In this document: positions 27,571-35,582 of the stretch, one piece after another | Layout of the letters: each line of letters starts with the position of its first letter | Position numbering within the stretch: position 1 is the stretch's first letter | Assembly (NCBI GenBank): GCA_963781195.1 | Contig: CAWAEZ010000015.1 | Location: forward strand, 35,644 to 99,643 | DNA from: JAJPKK01 sp963781195 | GTDB lineage: Bacteria; Pseudomonadota; Alphaproteobacteria; Rhizobiales; Xanthobacteraceae | Length of the DNA stretch: 64,000 nt | Direction: 5' to 3' | Notes under the pieces: generated by a model | What the model was told of the DNA's origin: nothing | Seen by the model: the letters and a program-made list of their open reading frames with translations, nothing else | Databases searched by the model: none | Translations under genes and position numbers: made by a program

Positions 27571-27950
27571 TCGCCGGCGTCGGATGCCGAAAGGGGACGG
27601 CCGCCGCCGCGATCGCGGCGGCGATCGCCGCCGCACTCGCGCGCGCCGGGCTCGATCACGCGGCGCTGCGCCTGATCGCCACCTCGTCGGCCAAGGCCGG
27701 CGAACGCGGCATTGCCGACGCGGCCGCCGCCATGGGCGTCCCGCTCATCGCCGTGGCGCCGGACGATCTCGCGGCGGCGGGCCCGCGCACGGCGACGCGG
27801 TCGGAGCGCGTGCTCGCGCTCGCCGGAGTGCCCTCGGTCGCGGAAGCTGCCGCGCTCGCGGCCGGCGGTGCGGCGGCGCGGCTGATCGTGCCGCGCGTGG
27901 CGGTCGGACCGGCAACCTGCGCGCTGGCGGCCAGCGAGGCGTGCCCATGA
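27564..27950 (+). CDS. cobE: CobE / CbiG C-terminal-like cobalamin protein
   Basis: 128 residues. N-terminal VAGVGCRKGTAAAAI, internal ATSSAKAGERGIADAA and C-terminal SEACP match the CobE/CbiG C-terminal family, an accessory protein in aerobic corrin synthesis whose precise role is unclear. GTG start at 27564 lies in the last 14-bp repeat; the stop overlaps cobM (ATGA). Confidence 0.88.
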   Translation: MIVAGVGCRKGTAAAAIAAAIAAALARAGLDHAALRLIATSSAKAGERGIADAAAAMGVPLIAVAPDDLAAAGPRTATRSERVLALAGVPSVAEAAALAAGGAAARLIVPRVAVGPATCALAASEACP

Positions 27951-28711
27951 CCGTGCATTTCATCGGCGCCGGCCCCGGTGCGGCGGATCTCATCACCGTC
28001 CGCGGACGCGACCTCATGACGCGATGCCCGGTGTGCCTCTATGCCGGCTCGATCGTGCCGGCCGACCTCCTCGCGCTGTGTCCGCCGGGCGCGCGGGTGA
28101 TCGACACCGCCGCGATGAATCTCGACGAGATCGAAGCCGAATTCGCCCGCGCCGAAGCGGCCGGCGAGGACGTGGCGCGCCTGCACTCGGGCGACCTCTC
28201 GATCTACAGCGCGCTTGCCGAGCAGGTGCGGCGGCTGGAGCGGCTCGGCATCGCCTACACGCTCACGCCCGGGGTGCCGGCATTCGCCGCCGCCGCCGCC
28301 GCCCTCGGCACCGAGCTGACGGTGCCGGAGGTGGCCCAGAGCGTGGTGCTGACCCGCATGCCGGGCCGCGCCTCGGCCATGCCCGAAGCCGAGCGGCTCG
28401 CGGCCTTCGCCGTCACCGGGGCCACGCTCGCGATCCATCTCGCGATCCCGCAGCTCGAGACGATCGTGCGCGAGCTGACCCCGTTTTACGGCGCCGATTG
28501 TCCGGCCGCGGTGGTGGTGCGGGCGAGCTGGCCGCAGGAGCTCATTCTGCGCGGCACGCTCGGCGACATCGCGGCGACGGTCGCCGCCACGCCGGTCGAG
28601 CGCACCGCCCTGGTGCTGGTCGGACGCGCGCTCGCGGCGAAGGAATTCCGCGACAGCGCGCTCTACGATCCCGACTATCGTCGCAGGTTCCGCGGGGGAG
28701 CCGGCTCATGA
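27947..28711 (+). CDS. cobM: Precorrin-4 C11-methyltransferase
   Basis: 254 residues, tetrapyrrole methylase. Motifs: HFIGAGPGAADLITVRG, CLYAGSIVP, HSGDLSIYSALAEQ and TPGVPAFAAAAAALG. Coupled to cobE through ATGA. The 3' end overlaps convergent cbiD by 37 bp. Confidence 0.95.
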   Translation: MTVHFIGAGPGAADLITVRGRDLMTRCPVCLYAGSIVPADLLALCPPGARVIDTAAMNLDEIEAEFARAEAAGEDVARLHSGDLSIYSALAEQVRRLERLGIAYTLTPGVPAFAAAAAALGTELTVPEVAQSVVLTRMPGRASAMPEAERLAAFAVTGATLAIHLAIPQLETIVRELTPFYGADCPAAVVVRASWPQELILRGTLGDIAATVAATPVERTALVLVGRALAAKEFRDSALYDPDYRRRFRGGAGS

Positions 28712-29796
28712 GCGAACGGCGCCCGGCCGACCAGCAGGCCGTCGCGGTCGAACACGGCGACCTCGATGGCGACGCCGCTGCCTGCGACCGCGGCCAGCGC
28801 GGTCTCCTGCGCCGCCTGCGCGACACGGTCGCCGAGCGCGATGTGGTCGGCCGCGGCGAGCGCAAAGGCTTCCGCCGCGGTGTTCGCGCCGGCGATCTGC
28901 GCGCGCAAAGCGGCGGAGCCGCCGGCGGATTGGGCGAGCCCGGCGAGCGCCGTGAGATCGACGGTGCCGCGCCTCGAATGCAGGTCGAGCATGCCCTGGG
29001 CGAGCTTCGTCATCTTGGCGACGCCGCCGGCAATGGTGACCCGCTCGACGGGGTGCTGGCGCAGGTATTTGAGCATGCCGCCGACGAAATCGCCCATCTC
29101 GATCAGCGCCGTCTCGGGCAAGGCATGGAGCTTTTGCACTGCCGCCTCGGAACTCGCCCCGGTCGAGCCGGCGATGTGGGTGAGCCCCGCCGCGCGGGCG
29201 ACGTCGATGCCGCTGAAGATCGAATGGATCCAGGCCGAGCAGGAATACGGCACGACGATGCCGGTGGTGCCCAGGATGGAGAGCCCGCCGACGATGCCGA
29301 GCCGGCCGTTGAGGGTCTTGGCGGCGAGCGCAGCGCCGCCGGGCACCGCGATCTCGACCTCGACGTCGCCGCTCGCATGCGCTGCCGCGGCGACCTCGGC
29401 GATGGCGGCGCCGATCATCTGGCGCGGCACCGGATTGATCGCGGGCTCGCCGGGCGGGATCGGGAGTCCGGCCCGGGTGACGATGCCGACCCCTTCGCCG
29501 GCCCGGAAGGTGACGCCGCTGCCCGGCAGTCCGGGGCGCACGATGGCGAGGATGAGGGCGCCGTGGGTGACGTCGGGATCGTCGCCCGCGTCCTTCACGA
29601 CGCCGGCGGTCGCCGACCCGTCGTCGCGGCGGGTCAGCGCGATCGCGAAGCTCGGCCGCTGCCCCTGGGGCAGCGTCACCTCCACCGGATCGGGGAACGT
29701 CCCGGTCAACAGCCCCGCATAGGCGGCCTTGGCGGCCGCGGTGGCACAGGCTCCCGTGGTCCAGCCGCGGCGGAGCGGAGGGTCTGGCGTGGTCAT
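28675..29796 (-). CDS. cbiD: CbiD-type precorrin-5B C1-methyltransferase
   Basis: 373 residues. The N-terminal LRRGWTTGACATAAAKAA and the ASSEAAVQKL, MGDFVGGMLKYLRQ and GGVAKMTKLAQG motifs identify CbiD. In aerobic organisms lacking CobF, CbiD is thought to do the C1 methylation. No cobF is seen in the window, which supports that role here. It is on the strand opposite to its neighbours, with its own upstream gap of about 280 bp containing palindromic repeats. Confidence 0.93.
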   Translation of the reverse strand: MTTPDPPLRRGWTTGACATAAAKAAYAGLLTGTFPDPVEVTLPQGQRPSFAIALTRRDDGSATAGVVKDAGDDPDVTHGALILAIVRPGLPGSGVTFRAGEGVGIVTRAGLPIPPGEPAINPVPRQMIGAAIAEVAAAAHASGDVEVEIAVPGGAALAAKTLNGRLGIVGGLSILGTTGIVVPYSCSAWIHSIFSGIDVARAAGLTHIAGSTGASSEAAVQKLHALPETALIEMGDFVGGMLKYLRQHPVERVTIAGGVAKMTKLAQGMLDLHSRRGTVDLTALAGLAQSAGGSAALRAQIAGANTAAEAFALAAADHIALGDRVAQAAQETALAAVAGSGVAIEVAVFDRDGLLVGRAPFAHEPAPPRNLRR

Positions 29797-29893
29797 GGGG
29801 CGAGTGTAGCGGGTCCCGGCGAGACTTCCGAGACTCGATCCTGCCAGCCCTGCCTGGATAAATCCGGCTTGACGATCTCAACGCGGCGTCGCG

Positions 29894-30043
29894 GCGCTCC
29901 CTCTCCCCGCTTGCGGGGAGAGGGGCGGGGTGAGGGGGCGTTTCCCCGCCACCGGCGCTCAGACGTGTGGAAAGGCCCCCTCACCCGGCGCGCAAGAGCG
30001 CGCCGACCTCTTCCCGCGCGCGGGAAGAGGTGGAGTTCTCGGG
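29894..30043. repeat. Imperfect palindromic repeat pair between cbiD and cobA
   Basis: CTCCCTCTCCCCGCTTGCGG and, about 80 bp on, CCCCCTCACCCGG with CTCTTCCCGCGCGCGGGAAG form nested and mutually inverted hairpins. The first arm closely matches the arms of the element in cobG. Confidence 0.75.
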
Positions 30044-30080
30044 CGTGGGCGCGCGCGCTGATTTCCGGAGCCCGCGCATC

Positions 30081-30891
30081 ATGACGGCGTGGACCGATCT
30101 CGCGGCGCGGCGCGACGGGATCCCGGTGCTGGAGCCCGGCCATGTCTGGCTGGCGGGGGCAGGGCCGGGGGATCCGGGGCTGCTCACCCTCGATGCGCTC
30201 GCCGGGACTCACCCAGGCGGACGTCATCGTCCATGATGCGCTGGTCGATACCCGCGTTCTCGCGCTGGCGGGGCCGGGCGCGCGGCTCGAATTCGCCGGC
30301 AAGCGCGGCGGCAAGCCGTCGGCGCTGCAGGCCGACATCTCGCGGCGCCTGGTGAGCCTCGCGCAAGCCGGCGAGCGGGTGTTGCGGCTCAAGGGCGGCG
30401 ACCCATTCATGTTCGCCCGCGGCGGTGAGGAGGCGGCCGCGCTCGCCACGGCCGGGGTGCCGTTCCGCATCGTGCCCGGCATCACCGCCGGCCTCGCGGC
30501 GCTGGCGTCCGCCCTGATCCCGGCGACCCGGCGCGGCATCAACCGCGCGGTGATCTTCGCGGCCGGCTACGGGGCCGATGCCGACGGCGCTCCCGACTGG
30601 GCGGCGCTGGCGCGAACCGGGGAACCGATCGTGCTCTACATGGCGATGCGCAATCTCGGCGAGATCGCCGACGCCCTCATGGCCGGCGGCCTGCCCGGGC
30701 ATACGCCGGTGGCGGTCATCGCCGCGGTGACGACGGCGCAGGAGCGCATCCTCGTCGCGACGCTCGAACGGGTCGCCGCCGAGGTCGACGCGCACGGCAT
30801 CGAGGCGCCGGCCATCGTGGCGATCGGCGATATCGTGACGGCGCGGGCCGATCTGCACGCGGACGCGCACGCCCGCGAGCGCCCGCGGTGA
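30081..30891 (+). pseudogene. cobA: Uroporphyrinogen-III C-methyltransferase CobA with +1 frameshift
   Basis: Catalyses both methylations from uroporphyrinogen III to precorrin-2. The first frame starts MTAWTDLAARRDG at 30081 and reads VWLAGAGPGDPGLLTLDALAG. The second frame continues LTQADVIVHDALVDTRVL through KGGDPFMFARGGEE to the end. One extra G in GCCGGGACTC at about 30204 separates them; removing it restores one 269-residue protein. It may be a real mutation or a base-calling error, and a second SUMT may exist elsewhere. It overlaps cobB by GTGA. Confidence 0.85.
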
Positions 30892-32201
30892 CGGCGCGCG
30901 GCCTCATCGTCGCGGCCCCCCGCTCGGGGTCGGGCAAGACCACCCTCACGCTCGGCCTGCTCGCGGCGCTCAGGCGGCGCGGCGTCGCCGTGCGTGCCGC
31001 CAAGGCCGGGCCGGATTTCATCGACTCCGCCTTCCATGCGGCGGCGACCGGTGCGCCGAGCCTCAACCTCGACAGCTGGGCGATGCCGCCGGCGCTCCTC
31101 GACGCCGTGGCGTCGGACGCTGCGGCGGCGGCCGACATCCTCGTCATCGAGGGCGTGATGGGATTGTTCGACGGGATTGCCGCGGCGCCGGGGCGCAGCG
31201 GTGCGACCGCCGACCTCGCCGCGCGGTTCGGGCTGCCGGTGCTGCTCGTGCTCGATGTCTCCGGACAGTCGCAGACGGCGGCCGCGGTGGCGCGCGGCCT
31301 CGCCGGCTTCGACCCCGCGGTGCGCGTGGTCGGCGTCGTGCTCAACCGGGTCGGCAGCGAGCGCCATCACGGCCTCGTCGCCGCCGCGATGGCTGCGGCG
31401 GGAATTGCCGTGCTCGGCGCGGTGCCGCGCGACGGCGGCCTCGCGACGCCGGAGCGCCATCTCGGTCTCGTGCAGGCCGGCGAGCACGCCGACCTCGCGG
31501 CGCGGCTCGACCGCCTTGCGGACATGGCCGAGCATCGTCTCGACCTCGACGGGATCACGGCCGCGGCCGGGCCGTTGACGTTGTCCCGCGCGGCGAGCGT
31601 TCCGGCGCTGGCGCCCCCGGGGCAACGGGTGGCGGTCGCTTCGGACCGCGCCTTCTCGTTCGTCTATCCCCATGTCGTCGAAGGCTGGCGGCGCGGCGGC
31701 GCCGAGATCGTGCCGTTCTCGCCGCTCGCCGACGAGCCGCCGTCACCGGACTGCGACAGTTGCTGGCTGCCCGGCGGCTACCCCGAGCTTCACGCCGGCA
31801 CGCTCGCCGCCGCGCGGCGGTTTCACGACGGCCTCAGGCGCTTTGCCGCGACGCGGCCGGTGCATGGGGAGTGCGGCGGCTACATGGTGCTCGGCGCCGG
31901 GCTCGAGGATGCCGACGGCGGGCGCCATGCCATGAGCGGCCTGCTCGGCCACGAGACGAGCTTCGCCCGTCGCAAGCTTCATCTCGGCTATCGCGCGGCG
32001 CGGCTCATCGCGGCCACTCCGCTTGGTCCGGCGGGGGCCGGAATCCGCGGTCACGAATTCCACTACGCGTCGCTCTCCGCAGCCGGACCGGACGCCCCGC
32101 TGTTCGACCTCGTCGATGGCCAGGGGCAGCGGCTCGGCACCGCCGGCGGCCGCCGCGGCACGGTGACGGGCGCGTTTTTCCATGCGATCGCGCGGGAGTA
32201 G
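30888..32201 (+). CDS. cobB: Cobyrinic acid / hydrogenobyrinic acid a,c-diamide synthase
   Basis: 437 residues, glutamine-dependent amidation of the a and c acetates. P-loop APRSGSGKTTLTLGLL is near residue 10, then AAKAGPDFID and EGVMGLFDG; the glutaminase domain has GGYPELHAG and GECGGYMVLG with the nucleophile Cys. GTG start at 30888 overlaps the cobA stop. Confidence 0.95.
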   Translation: MTARGLIVAAPRSGSGKTTLTLGLLAALRRRGVAVRAAKAGPDFIDSAFHAAATGAPSLNLDSWAMPPALLDAVASDAAAAADILVIEGVMGLFDGIAAAPGRSGATADLAARFGLPVLLVLDVSGQSQTAAAVARGLAGFDPAVRVVGVVLNRVGSERHHGLVAAAMAAAGIAVLGAVPRDGGLATPERHLGLVQAGEHADLAARLDRLADMAEHRLDLDGITAAAGPLTLSRAASVPALAPPGQRVAVASDRAFSFVYPHVVEGWRRGGAEIVPFSPLADEPPSPDCDSCWLPGGYPELHAGTLAAARRFHDGLRRFAATRPVHGECGGYMVLGAGLEDADGGRHAMSGLLGHETSFARRKLHLGYRAARLIAATPLGPAGAGIRGHEFHYASLSAAGPDAPLFDLVDGQGQRLGTAGGRRGTVTGAFFHAIARE

Positions 32202-32271
32202 CGGCATGACGCCAGCATCGCCCCCCGGCGCATTCCGCCTGCAAAGGGAAGGGAGCAAATACGCGAGGCGG

Positions 32272-33429
32272 CTACTGCGGCCGATCCTCCGAGGACGGCG
32301 GCAGCGATGGCACGTCACCGGGAGGGGCCTTGTCCGATACGCCCGCCTCGCCGAAGGTCGCCATGCCGGTGTGGCAGACGAGGGCGGCGCGCAGGATGAG
32401 CGTCGCGAGAGCGGCGCCGGATGCCTCGCCGAGCCGCATGCCGAGATCCACCAGCGGCACCAGGCCGAGCGCTTCCAGGAGCGCACGGTGCCCGGCCTCC
32501 GCCGACACGTGCGAAGCCCAGGCATGGGCGAGGGGACCTTGGGTGTCAGGTTCTTGGGCGCCGGATCCTTGGGCGCCGGAGCCTTTGTCCCCGGAGTCGT
32601 GCGCGCTGGAGTCTGGAGCGGGAGTGGCTGCACCGAGCTTGCTGAGCGGTGCGACCGCCGCGGTGCAGACGAAGCCGTCGATCAGCACGGGGACGCCGTG
32701 GTGGCGTGCCGCGACCGTCGCGCCGAGGATCGCGGCGAGTTCGTGGCCACCGAGGGCGGCGGCGACCTGCAGGGGGTCGCCGAGCACGTCCTGGTGCCGC
32801 GCCAGGGCGGCATCGATCGCCGCCCGCTTGCGCGCCAGGCCCTCGTCGTCGACCCCGGTACCGCGGCCCGCCCAGCGCGCGCCGCCGCCGCCGAACAAAG
32901 CCGCCGCGACCGCCGCCGCTGCGGTCGTGTTGCCGATGCCCATCTCGCCGAGGCAGATGAGGTCCGAATCGGCGGTCACCGCGCGATAGCCGGCGGCGAC
33001 GGCGGCGAGGAACTGCGCCTCGTCCATTGCCGCGTCCTGGGTGAAATCCGCGGTGGCCTGGTCGAGCGACAGCGGAATGACCGAAAGGGTCGCCCCCGCG
33101 AGCGTGGCCAGCTGGTTGATCGCGGCGCCCCCGGCCGCGAAATTCGCTACCATCTGCCGGGTGACGTCGGCGGGGAACGCCGACACGCCCTGGGCCACGA
33201 CGCCATGATTTCCGGCGAACACGAGCACGTCGACGCGGTCGAGCCGCGGCGGAGCCCGCCTTTGCCAGCGGGCGAGCCACGAGACGATGTCCTCCAGCCG
33301 CCCCAGGCTGCCGGGCGGCTTGGTCAGCATGCCATCGCGCTGGGCCACGGCTGCTGCCGCCTTTTCGTCTCCGGCCGGAAGTTCGAGGCAGGCGGCGCGC
33401 AGTTCTGCGAACGATGCAAAGTCTGTCAT
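32272..33429 (-). CDS. cobT: Nicotinate-nucleotide-dimethylbenzimidazole phosphoribosyltransferase
   Basis: 385 residues (Salmonella CobT, called CobU in Pseudomonas denitrificans). Makes alpha-ribazole phosphate from DMB. Motifs: KPPGSLGRLEDI, FAGNHGVVAQGVSAFP, GEMGIGNTTAAAA, and the catalytic Glu in GMRLGEASGAALA. Between the LSKLGAA and HVSAEAGH motifs is an extra segment of pentapeptide repeats (SGAQG-like), encoded by five 15-bp units, making it longer than usual. It is antisense to cobS, with which it is divergent. Confidence 0.93.
   Translation of the reverse strand: MTDFASFAELRAACLELPAGDEKAAAAVAQRDGMLTKPPGSLGRLEDIVSWLARWQRRAPPRLDRVDVLVFAGNHGVVAQGVSAFPADVTRQMVANFAAGGAAINQLATLAGATLSVIPLSLDQATADFTQDAAMDEAQFLAAVAAGYRAVTADSDLICLGEMGIGNTTAAAAVAAALFGGGGARWAGRGTGVDDEGLARKRAAIDAALARHQDVLGDPLQVAAALGGHELAAILGATVAARHHGVPVLIDGFVCTAAVAPLSKLGAATPAPDSSAHDSGDKGSGAQGSGAQEPDTQGPLAHAWASHVSAEAGHRALLEALGLVPLVDLGMRLGEASGAALATLILRAALVCHTGMATFGEAGVSDKAPPGDVPSLPPSSEDRPQ
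32537..32611. repeat. 15-bp tandem repeats inside cobT
   Basis: Five units resembling CCTTGGGCGCCGGAG lie in frame in cobT and encode degenerate pentapeptides. Confidence 0.8.
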
Positions 33430-33539
33430 GGGGGAATTTCGACTGCTCGGGTTGGTTGCCGCGTGATGCTCTCGAATGACACCAAACTGGGTCCGCCGTC
33501 AAAACCCGGCGGTGGCGTCGTCGATCGCGGGGGGCGCCG

Positions 33540-34319
33540 ATGACGCCCGATCCGTGGCGGCGTGCCGCCGGCGATGTCGCGGCGAGCCTGATGTTCTGCA
33601 CCCGCCTGCCGATGGGCCCGTCTCCCGTCGCAAGTTGCGACGTGGCGCGGGCGGCCTGGGCGTTGCCGGTTGCCGGTGCCGTGGTGGGTGCGCTCGGGGC
33701 GCTGGCCTACGGCGGGGCGGTTGGTCTCGGCCTGGCGCCGGGGGTCGCCGCGGCGCTCGCGCTTGCGGCCACGCTCGCTGCGACGGGATGCCTGCACGAG
33801 GACGGCCTCGCCGATACGGCGGACGGCCTGGGCGGTGCCGATCGCGCGCGCAAGCTCGAGATCATGCGCGACAGCCGGCTCGGCAGCTACGGTGCCTGTG
33901 CGCTCGTGATTTTGCTTCTGCTGCGCTGGAGCGCCGTCGCCAGCATCGCGGATGCCGGTGCGGTGGCGCTGGCGCTGGTGGCGTCGCACGTGGCGGCGCG
34001 TGCGCCGCTGGCGGGATTCATGGCGCTGATCCCGCCGGCCCGGAGCGACGGTCTCGCGGCCACGGCCGGGGCGCCGCCGCGCGCGGCCGCCGTTGCGGCC
34101 GCCGTCATCGGCGCCGTGGTGCTGATGCTCTGCCTCGGCCCCGTCGCGGCGGTGATCGCGGTCGCGCTGCTCGCGGTGACGAGCGGCGTCATGGCCGGAG
34201 CTTGCGTGCGGGCGCTCGGCGGCCATACCGGCGACGTCCTCGGGGCGGTGGAGCAGGTCAACGAGGTGCTGATCCTCCTGGTCGCCGCGGCGTTTGCGGC
34301 ACGGGGAGCGGCGGTATGA
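33540..34319 (+). CDS. cobS: Adenosylcobinamide-GDP ribazoletransferase
   Basis: 259 residues, membrane enzyme joining adenosylcobinamide-GDP to alpha-ribazole (Salmonella CobS, P. denitrificans CobV). The metal motif HEDGLADTADGLGG is near residue 86, followed by RLGSYG. Several transmembrane helices follow, rich in Ala and Val. It overlaps bluB by ATGA. Confidence 0.93.
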   Translation: MTPDPWRRAAGDVAASLMFCTRLPMGPSPVASCDVARAAWALPVAGAVVGALGALAYGGAVGLGLAPGVAAALALAATLAATGCLHEDGLADTADGLGGADRARKLEIMRDSRLGSYGACALVILLLLRWSAVASIADAGAVALALVASHVAARAPLAGFMALIPPARSDGLAATAGAPPRAAAVAAAVIGAVVLMLCLGPVAAVIAVALLAVTSGVMAGACVRALGGHTGDVLGAVEQVNEVLILLVAAAFAARGAAV

Positions 34320-34954
34320 CCGGCGCCGTCTTCGACGACGCATTCCGGGCGCAGCTGCGCGACCTCTTCGTGTGGCGGCGCGACGTGCGGCGGTTTCGCC
34401 GCGATCCGCTGCCCCCGGGCACGCTCGAACGCCTGATCGACATCGCCTGTCTCGCGCCCTCGGTGGGATTGAGCCAGCCCTGGCGGTTCGTCGTCGTCGA
34501 CGATCCCGGGCGGCGGCAGGCCGTGCGGGACGTGTTCGCGAGGTCGAATGCGGAGGCGCTTGCGAGCTATTCCGGCGACCGGGCCGCGCAATATGCGACC
34601 CTGAAGCTCGCCGGTCTCGGCGACGCGCCGTGCCAGTTCGCGGTATTCGCCGATGCCGCCACCGAGACCGGCCACGGGCTCGGCCGTCACACCATGCCGG
34701 AGATGGCGGAGTATTCCGCGGTGACTGCGGTGAGCCTGATGTGGCTCGCGGCCCGGGCCGAAGGCATCGGCCTGGGCTGGGTCTCGATCCTCGATCCGGC
34801 CGCCGTCTCCGCCATTCTCGATGTTCCTCGCGCGTGGCGGCTGATCGGCTATTTCTGCCTCGGCTATCCAGAGCACGAAAGCGACCGGCCCGAACTCGAG
34901 CGTGTCGGCTGGGAGAATCGACGCGAAGCACTGGACTGCGTGTTGCGGCGGTGA
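34316..34954 (+). CDS. bluB: 5,6-dimethylbenzimidazole synthase
   Basis: 212 residues, flavin-destructase of the nitroreductase fold, converting FMNH2 to DMB in the presence of O2. Motifs: WRRDVRRFRRDPLPPG, APSVGLSQPWRF and the helix RHTMPEMAEYSAV. ATG at 34316 overlaps the cobS stop. Its presence shows the organism can make its own lower ligand, in line with an aerobic lifestyle. Confidence 0.95.
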   Translation: MTGAVFDDAFRAQLRDLFVWRRDVRRFRRDPLPPGTLERLIDIACLAPSVGLSQPWRFVVVDDPGRRQAVRDVFARSNAEALASYSGDRAAQYATLKLAGLGDAPCQFAVFADAATETGHGLGRHTMPEMAEYSAVTAVSLMWLAARAEGIGLGWVSILDPAAVSAILDVPRAWRLIGYFCLGYPEHESDRPELERVGWENRREALDCVLRR

Positions 34955-35074
34955 CCGCCGGCCACCCCCTCCCGGGATCGCAAAAACGCTGATAGGATCG
35001 TCCAAACCCTGATCGCCGCGGCGATCGGAGGCGAGGTCCGCGCAGACGGATCGAAAACGTCCACGGGGGAAGCC

Positions 35075-35533
35075 ATGGGATCCCACACGGCAGCGGCCAT
35101 CGCGATCGCGGTGATTTTTGCAGCCCAGAGCGTCGCCTGCCGAGGTTCGGCGCAGGAGGCCGGAGCTCCATCGGCGCCGACGCGCGACCCGTACCAGCGC
35201 TCGCTGCAGACCTACCAGTTCAAAAAGGCTGCCGCCAGCGGACCGGAGCGCGGCCGCGAGATCTTCTATTACAAGTGCTGGTTCTGTCACAACGAGTACA
35301 CCAAGAACGCCCCGCAACTGACGGGATTGTTCCAGCGCGAGACGTTGCTGTCCGGCCTTCCGGTCACCACCGACACCGTCAAGGACCGCATCCGCAACGG
35401 CGGTGCGGGAATGGCGGCCTACAAATACACGCTGAGCGACACCGACCTCGACGACCTCGTGAGCTTCGTGCGGGAGCAGTGCTGCTGGAATTCCGATGCT
35501 CCACCCGGCAATCCGCAATACCGCGCGCGCTGA
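35075..35533 (+). CDS. Small periplasmic cytochrome c
   Basis: 152 residues. An N-terminal signal peptide ends around the AC or SAQ of residues 22-27; the heme motif CWFCH is at residues 68-72. A candidate axial Met lies in GGAGMAAYKY (Met113). A short CC pair follows near the end (residues 136-137). It is 50 bp upstream of another CxxCH protein in the same direction, suggesting that both serve one periplasmic redox system. The partner oxidase is unknown. Confidence 0.85.
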   Translation: MGSHTAAAIAIAVIFAAQSVACRGSAQEAGAPSAPTRDPYQRSLQTYQFKKAAASGPERGREIFYYKCWFCHNEYTKNAPQLTGLFQRETLLSGLPVTTDTVKDRIRNGGAGMAAYKYTLSDTDLDDLVSFVREQCCWNSDAPPGNPQYRAR

Positions 35534-35582
35534 AACCGCGGCGGAATTTTCGCGAACCTTCTGCATGAAAGTTTGGGAGGCG

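Noticed and set aside
24702..27659. 985-codon minus-strand open frame opposite cobJ-cobL-cobE
   Set aside because: Compositional shadow of high-GC genes; no family sequence except the short cobK stretch, which is a separate real gene.
23355..30891. Programmed frameshifting in cobH and cobA
   Set aside because: No slippery heptamer or downstream structure is evident at either place; mutation or base-calling error is simpler.
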